Shown here: positions 6,207 through 7,608 of the stretch, one piece after another
How positions within the stretch are numbered: the first letter of the stretch is position 1
Layout of the letters: each line of letters opens with the position of its first letter
Assembly: GCA_023436515.1 (NCBI GenBank)
Contig: JAEZIV010000285.1
Location: 1-7,608, forward strand
DNA from: Bacillota bacterium
Lineage (GTDB): Bacteria > Bacillota > Clostridia > Acetivibrionales > DSM-1351
DNA: 7,608 nucleotides
Direction of reading: 5' to 3'
Program-made: the position numbers and the translations under genes
Notes under the pieces: model-generated
Told to the model about the DNA's origin: nothing
The model's database searches: none
Seen by the model: only the letters and a program-made list of their open reading frames with translations

Positions 6207-6303
6207 GTTCTACCGTGTTGATAGTGATTAGCTCTAGGCTGAAAGCAGAAGATATCCTTTAAGCCCAGGGTATACAATTAATCAGGGTCGGCAGTAGCTG
6301 AAC
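6207..6303 (-). promoter_or_regulatory. Candidate structured leader RNA upstream of cheR
   Basis: A nested series of complementary segments spans 97 nt. GTTC (6207-6210) pairs with GAAC (6300-6303), TAC (6211-6213) with GTA (6294-6296), and TGATTA (6225-6230) with TAATCA (6279-6284). CTCTAGGCT (6232-6240) pairs with AGCCCAGGG (6262-6270) with a mismatch and wobbles, and AAAG (6242-6245) pairs with CTTT (6257-6260). The result is a long arm with internal loops, unlike a simple terminator because no U-tract follows on either strand. It lies about 50 nt upstream of the cheR start in the sense direction. It does not show the conserved sequences I know for c-di-GMP, SAM, purine or T-box elements. 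Whether it is transcribed is unknown. Confidence 0.35.
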
Positions 6304-6310
6304 TTTTTAA

Positions 6311-6340
6311 TGTTACGTATATAGCTACTAGAATGTAACA
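6311..6340. repeat. Small inverted repeat in the cheR-S1 gap
   Basis: TGTTAC (6311-6316) and GTAACA (6335-6340) are exact inverted repeats around an 18-nt centre. With flanking bases the arms extend imperfectly (AATGTTAC with GTAACAATT). It could form a hairpin or be an operator half-site pair, and it lies between the structured region and the S1 terminator. Confidence 0.35.
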
Positions 6341-6362
6341 ATTTTCTCACTATATCTAAATA

Positions 6363-6388
6363 AAAGGATGTACCGAGGTACATCCTTT
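6363..6388 (-). terminator. Intrinsic terminator of the S1 gene
   Basis: An 11-bp perfect stem, AAAGGATGTAC (6363-6373) with GTACATCCTTT (6378-6388), has a 4-nt loop. On the minus strand it is followed by TATTTAG after the terminal TTTT. It starts 14 bp beyond the S1 stop codon and separates that transcript from cheR. Confidence 0.75.
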
Positions 6389-6402
6389 ATATGATCAGTT
6401 AA

Positions 6403-7608
6403 TTACTCATTAATCAAATCTGTGAGGCTTTCACCGATGGTGTTTGTCATTTCCTCCACATGCTCGGTAGGAGCTTCCTCTCCAGGTTCAACTGCTGACT
6501 CTTCTTTCTTTGCACCTACAGGATCAATAGGATTTACTTCCTTGATGCTAAGGCTGATTTTCTTTGCTTCAACATCCAGCTCAGTAATTTTTGCCTCTAC
6601 TACCTGTCCTGCCTTCAGAACATCACCCGGCTTACCTAAACGAACATTTGATATCTGAGAAATATGAACTAATCCGTCAAGCCCCTGTTCAATTTCTACA
6701 AATGCACCAAAGGGGACAAGTCTAACTACCTTACCACTGATAACGTCTCCAACCTGATATTTCTCAGCAGCAAGATTCCAAGGATTATCCTCCTTTTTCT
6801 TGAAACCGAGGGATATTCTCTTTTTGTCTCTATCAAACTCAAGAACAGAGACAGTTATTTCATCTCCAATTTTAACAACTTCTGATGGATGCTTGATCTT
6901 ATTCCAGGAAAGTTCAGATAAGTGTACCAGTCCGTCTACTCCCCCGATATCAACAAATGCTCCGAAATCCATTAAGCTCTTAACAACACCCTTATAGGTT
7001 TTGCCAATCTCAATGTTTGACCAGATTTCACTTGAAGCACTTTCCTTATTCTTTTCAATTAATATTCTTGAAGAGCCAACAACTTTTCTCTTCTGCTTGT
7101 TAACTTCAATTATTTCTACTGACAATACCTGCTTAACGAATTCGGAAAGATCCTTAACAAATCTGTCACTAATCTGTGACGCCGGTATGAACACCTTAAC
7201 ACCGCTGGCAATACCTATAACACCACCATTAACCTTTTCAGTAACTTTAACTGTTACAGGCTTCTTTGTTTCAAAAGCACTTTCAATAACATCCCAGCCC
7301 TTAACAGCATCAACCTTTGTTTTGCTGAGAACCACATTACCTTCTCCGTCGTTTACACGTACTACAAAGACATCAATTTCGTCCCCTACCTTAAGGGACT
7401 TTTCAGGATTAAAGTCCGGATCATTGGAGAACTCCTGCATCGGGATAACTCCGTCTGACTTGTAGCCCAAATCAACATAAACTTCACTTTGATTATATCC
7501 GATAATTTTTCCCTTAGTAATCTGACCTGTTGTCAATGTTACAAGTGAGCTTTCAAAAGCATCGGCAAAGCTCATTTCTAACTCCTGTTTATCTAATTCA
7601 CTCATTTT
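6403..7608 (-). CDS. S1 RNA-binding domain protein (30S ribosomal protein S1-like), possibly the C-terminal part of an IspH-S1 fusion; open at right edge
   Basis: From the methionine at 7605 this is 400 residues with four S1 (OB-fold) repeats: about 27-97 (GKIIGYNQSEVYVDLGYKSDG), 115-183 (degenerate), 200-269 (GVVKSLMDFGAFVDIGGVDG) and 285-355 (GKVVRLVPFGAFVEIEQGLDG). An acidic tail at about 366-400 ends in LTDLINE. The last two repeats are the best RNA-binding candidates. Proteins of this kind act with the ribosome on mRNA, although Firmicute S1-like proteins are shorter than the six-repeat E. coli S1. The frame stays open through the last codon (AAA) before the edge and no ribosome binding site is visible, so M at 7605 need not be the start. 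Many Clostridia encode this protein fused behind IspH, the isoprenoid reductase, and the fusion cannot be tested here. A terminator follows the stop. Confidence 0.92.
   Translation of the reverse strand, partial: KMSELDKQELEMSFADAFESSLVTLTTGQITKGKIIGYNQSEVYVDLGYKSDGVIPMQEFSNDPDFNPEKSLKVGDEIDVFVVRVNDGEGNVVLSKTKVDAVKGWDVIESAFETKKPVTVKVTEKVNGGVIGIASGVKVFIPASQISDRFVKDLSEFVKQVLSVEIIEVNKQKRKVVGSSRILIEKNKESASSEIWSNIEIGKTYKGVVKSLMDFGAFVDIGGVDGLVHLSELSWNKIKHPSEVVKIGDEITVSVLEFDRDKKRISLGFKKKEDNPWNLAAEKYQVGDVISGKVVRLVPFGAFVEIEQGLDGLVHISQISNVRLGKPGDVLKAGQVVEAKITELDVEAKKISLSIKEVNPIDPVGAKKEESAVEPGEEAPTEHVEEMTNTIGESLTDLINE

Noticed and set aside
6207..6303. Cyclic di-GMP or other known riboswitch before cheR
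   Set aside because: None of the conserved sequences I know for c-di-GMP-I or II, SAM, purine, cobalamin or T-box RNAs is present, so only an unnamed structured element is reported.
6287..6309. SigD (flagellar) promoter for cheR: minus-strand TAAA and GCCGAC
   Set aside because: The spacer is only 13 bp where about 15 is expected, and the -10 continues CC instead of TA/AA. It also lies inside the structured region.
7001..7465. 154-codon plus-strand open frame
   Set aside because: It lies entirely antisense to the strongly supported S1 gene, has Ser/Thr-rich shadow composition and resembles no family.
1..7608. CRISPR array, insertion sequence or prophage attachment at the tRNA
   Set aside because: No regularly spaced repeats, transposase, integrase or duplicated tRNA 3' end was seen. 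The tRNA is followed directly by its own terminator.

Overview
The window looks like chromosomal DNA from a low-GC Firmicute of the class Clostridia. The grounds are AT-rich intergenic DNA, strong AGGAGG-type ribosome binding sites, TTGANN/TATAAT promoters, a Bacillus/Clostridium-type LexA box, and protein sequences typical of clostridial MurD, S1 and DUF711 families. A Ruminiclostridium-like cellulolytic clostridium is my best guess from remembered similarity, and it is not proven here.

Layout from left to right. (1) Positions 1-1080, minus strand: an ACT-domain protein (UPF0237) followed after 12 bp by the N-terminal 266 residues of a DUF711/UPF0210 (PFL family) protein that runs off the left edge. 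(2) 1081-1339: a divergent regulatory region. A TTGATA-17-TATAAT promoter points left to the ACT gene, and a TTGCTT-17-TATAAT promoter with an extended -10 points right. A LexA-like operator lies between them and overlaps the rightward -35. (3) 1340-3641, plus strand: two overlapping genes, a radical SAM 'putative DNA modification/repair' protein and a DUF4130 'probable DNA metabolism' protein, closed by a bidirectional terminator. (4) 3729-5123, minus: murD, a peptidoglycan precursor ligase, alone and away from a dcw cluster. (5) 5204-5328, plus: a class II tRNA-Leu(CAG) with its own promoter and a strong terminator. (6) 5370-6158, minus: cheR, a chemotaxis-receptor methyltransferase with no other che gene in view. 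(7) 6159-6402: a 244-bp gap holding the S1 gene's terminator, an approximately 97-nt imperfect inverted repeat that could fold as a leader RNA for cheR, and an AT-rich palindrome near the cheR start. (8) 6403 to the right edge, minus: a four-domain S1 RNA-binding protein. Its frame is still open at the edge, so it may be the C-terminal half of an IspH-S1 fusion.

The most interesting part is the radical SAM/DUF4130 pair. The two families are known to co-occur and are annotated only as presumed DNA metabolism or repair. Here they sit in one translationally coupled unit behind a good candidate SOS operator, which supports a DNA-damage role. The radical SAM protein also carries an unusual internal insertion of about 65 residues. 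The second most interesting item is the structured region upstream of cheR, which I could not assign to any known riboswitch class.
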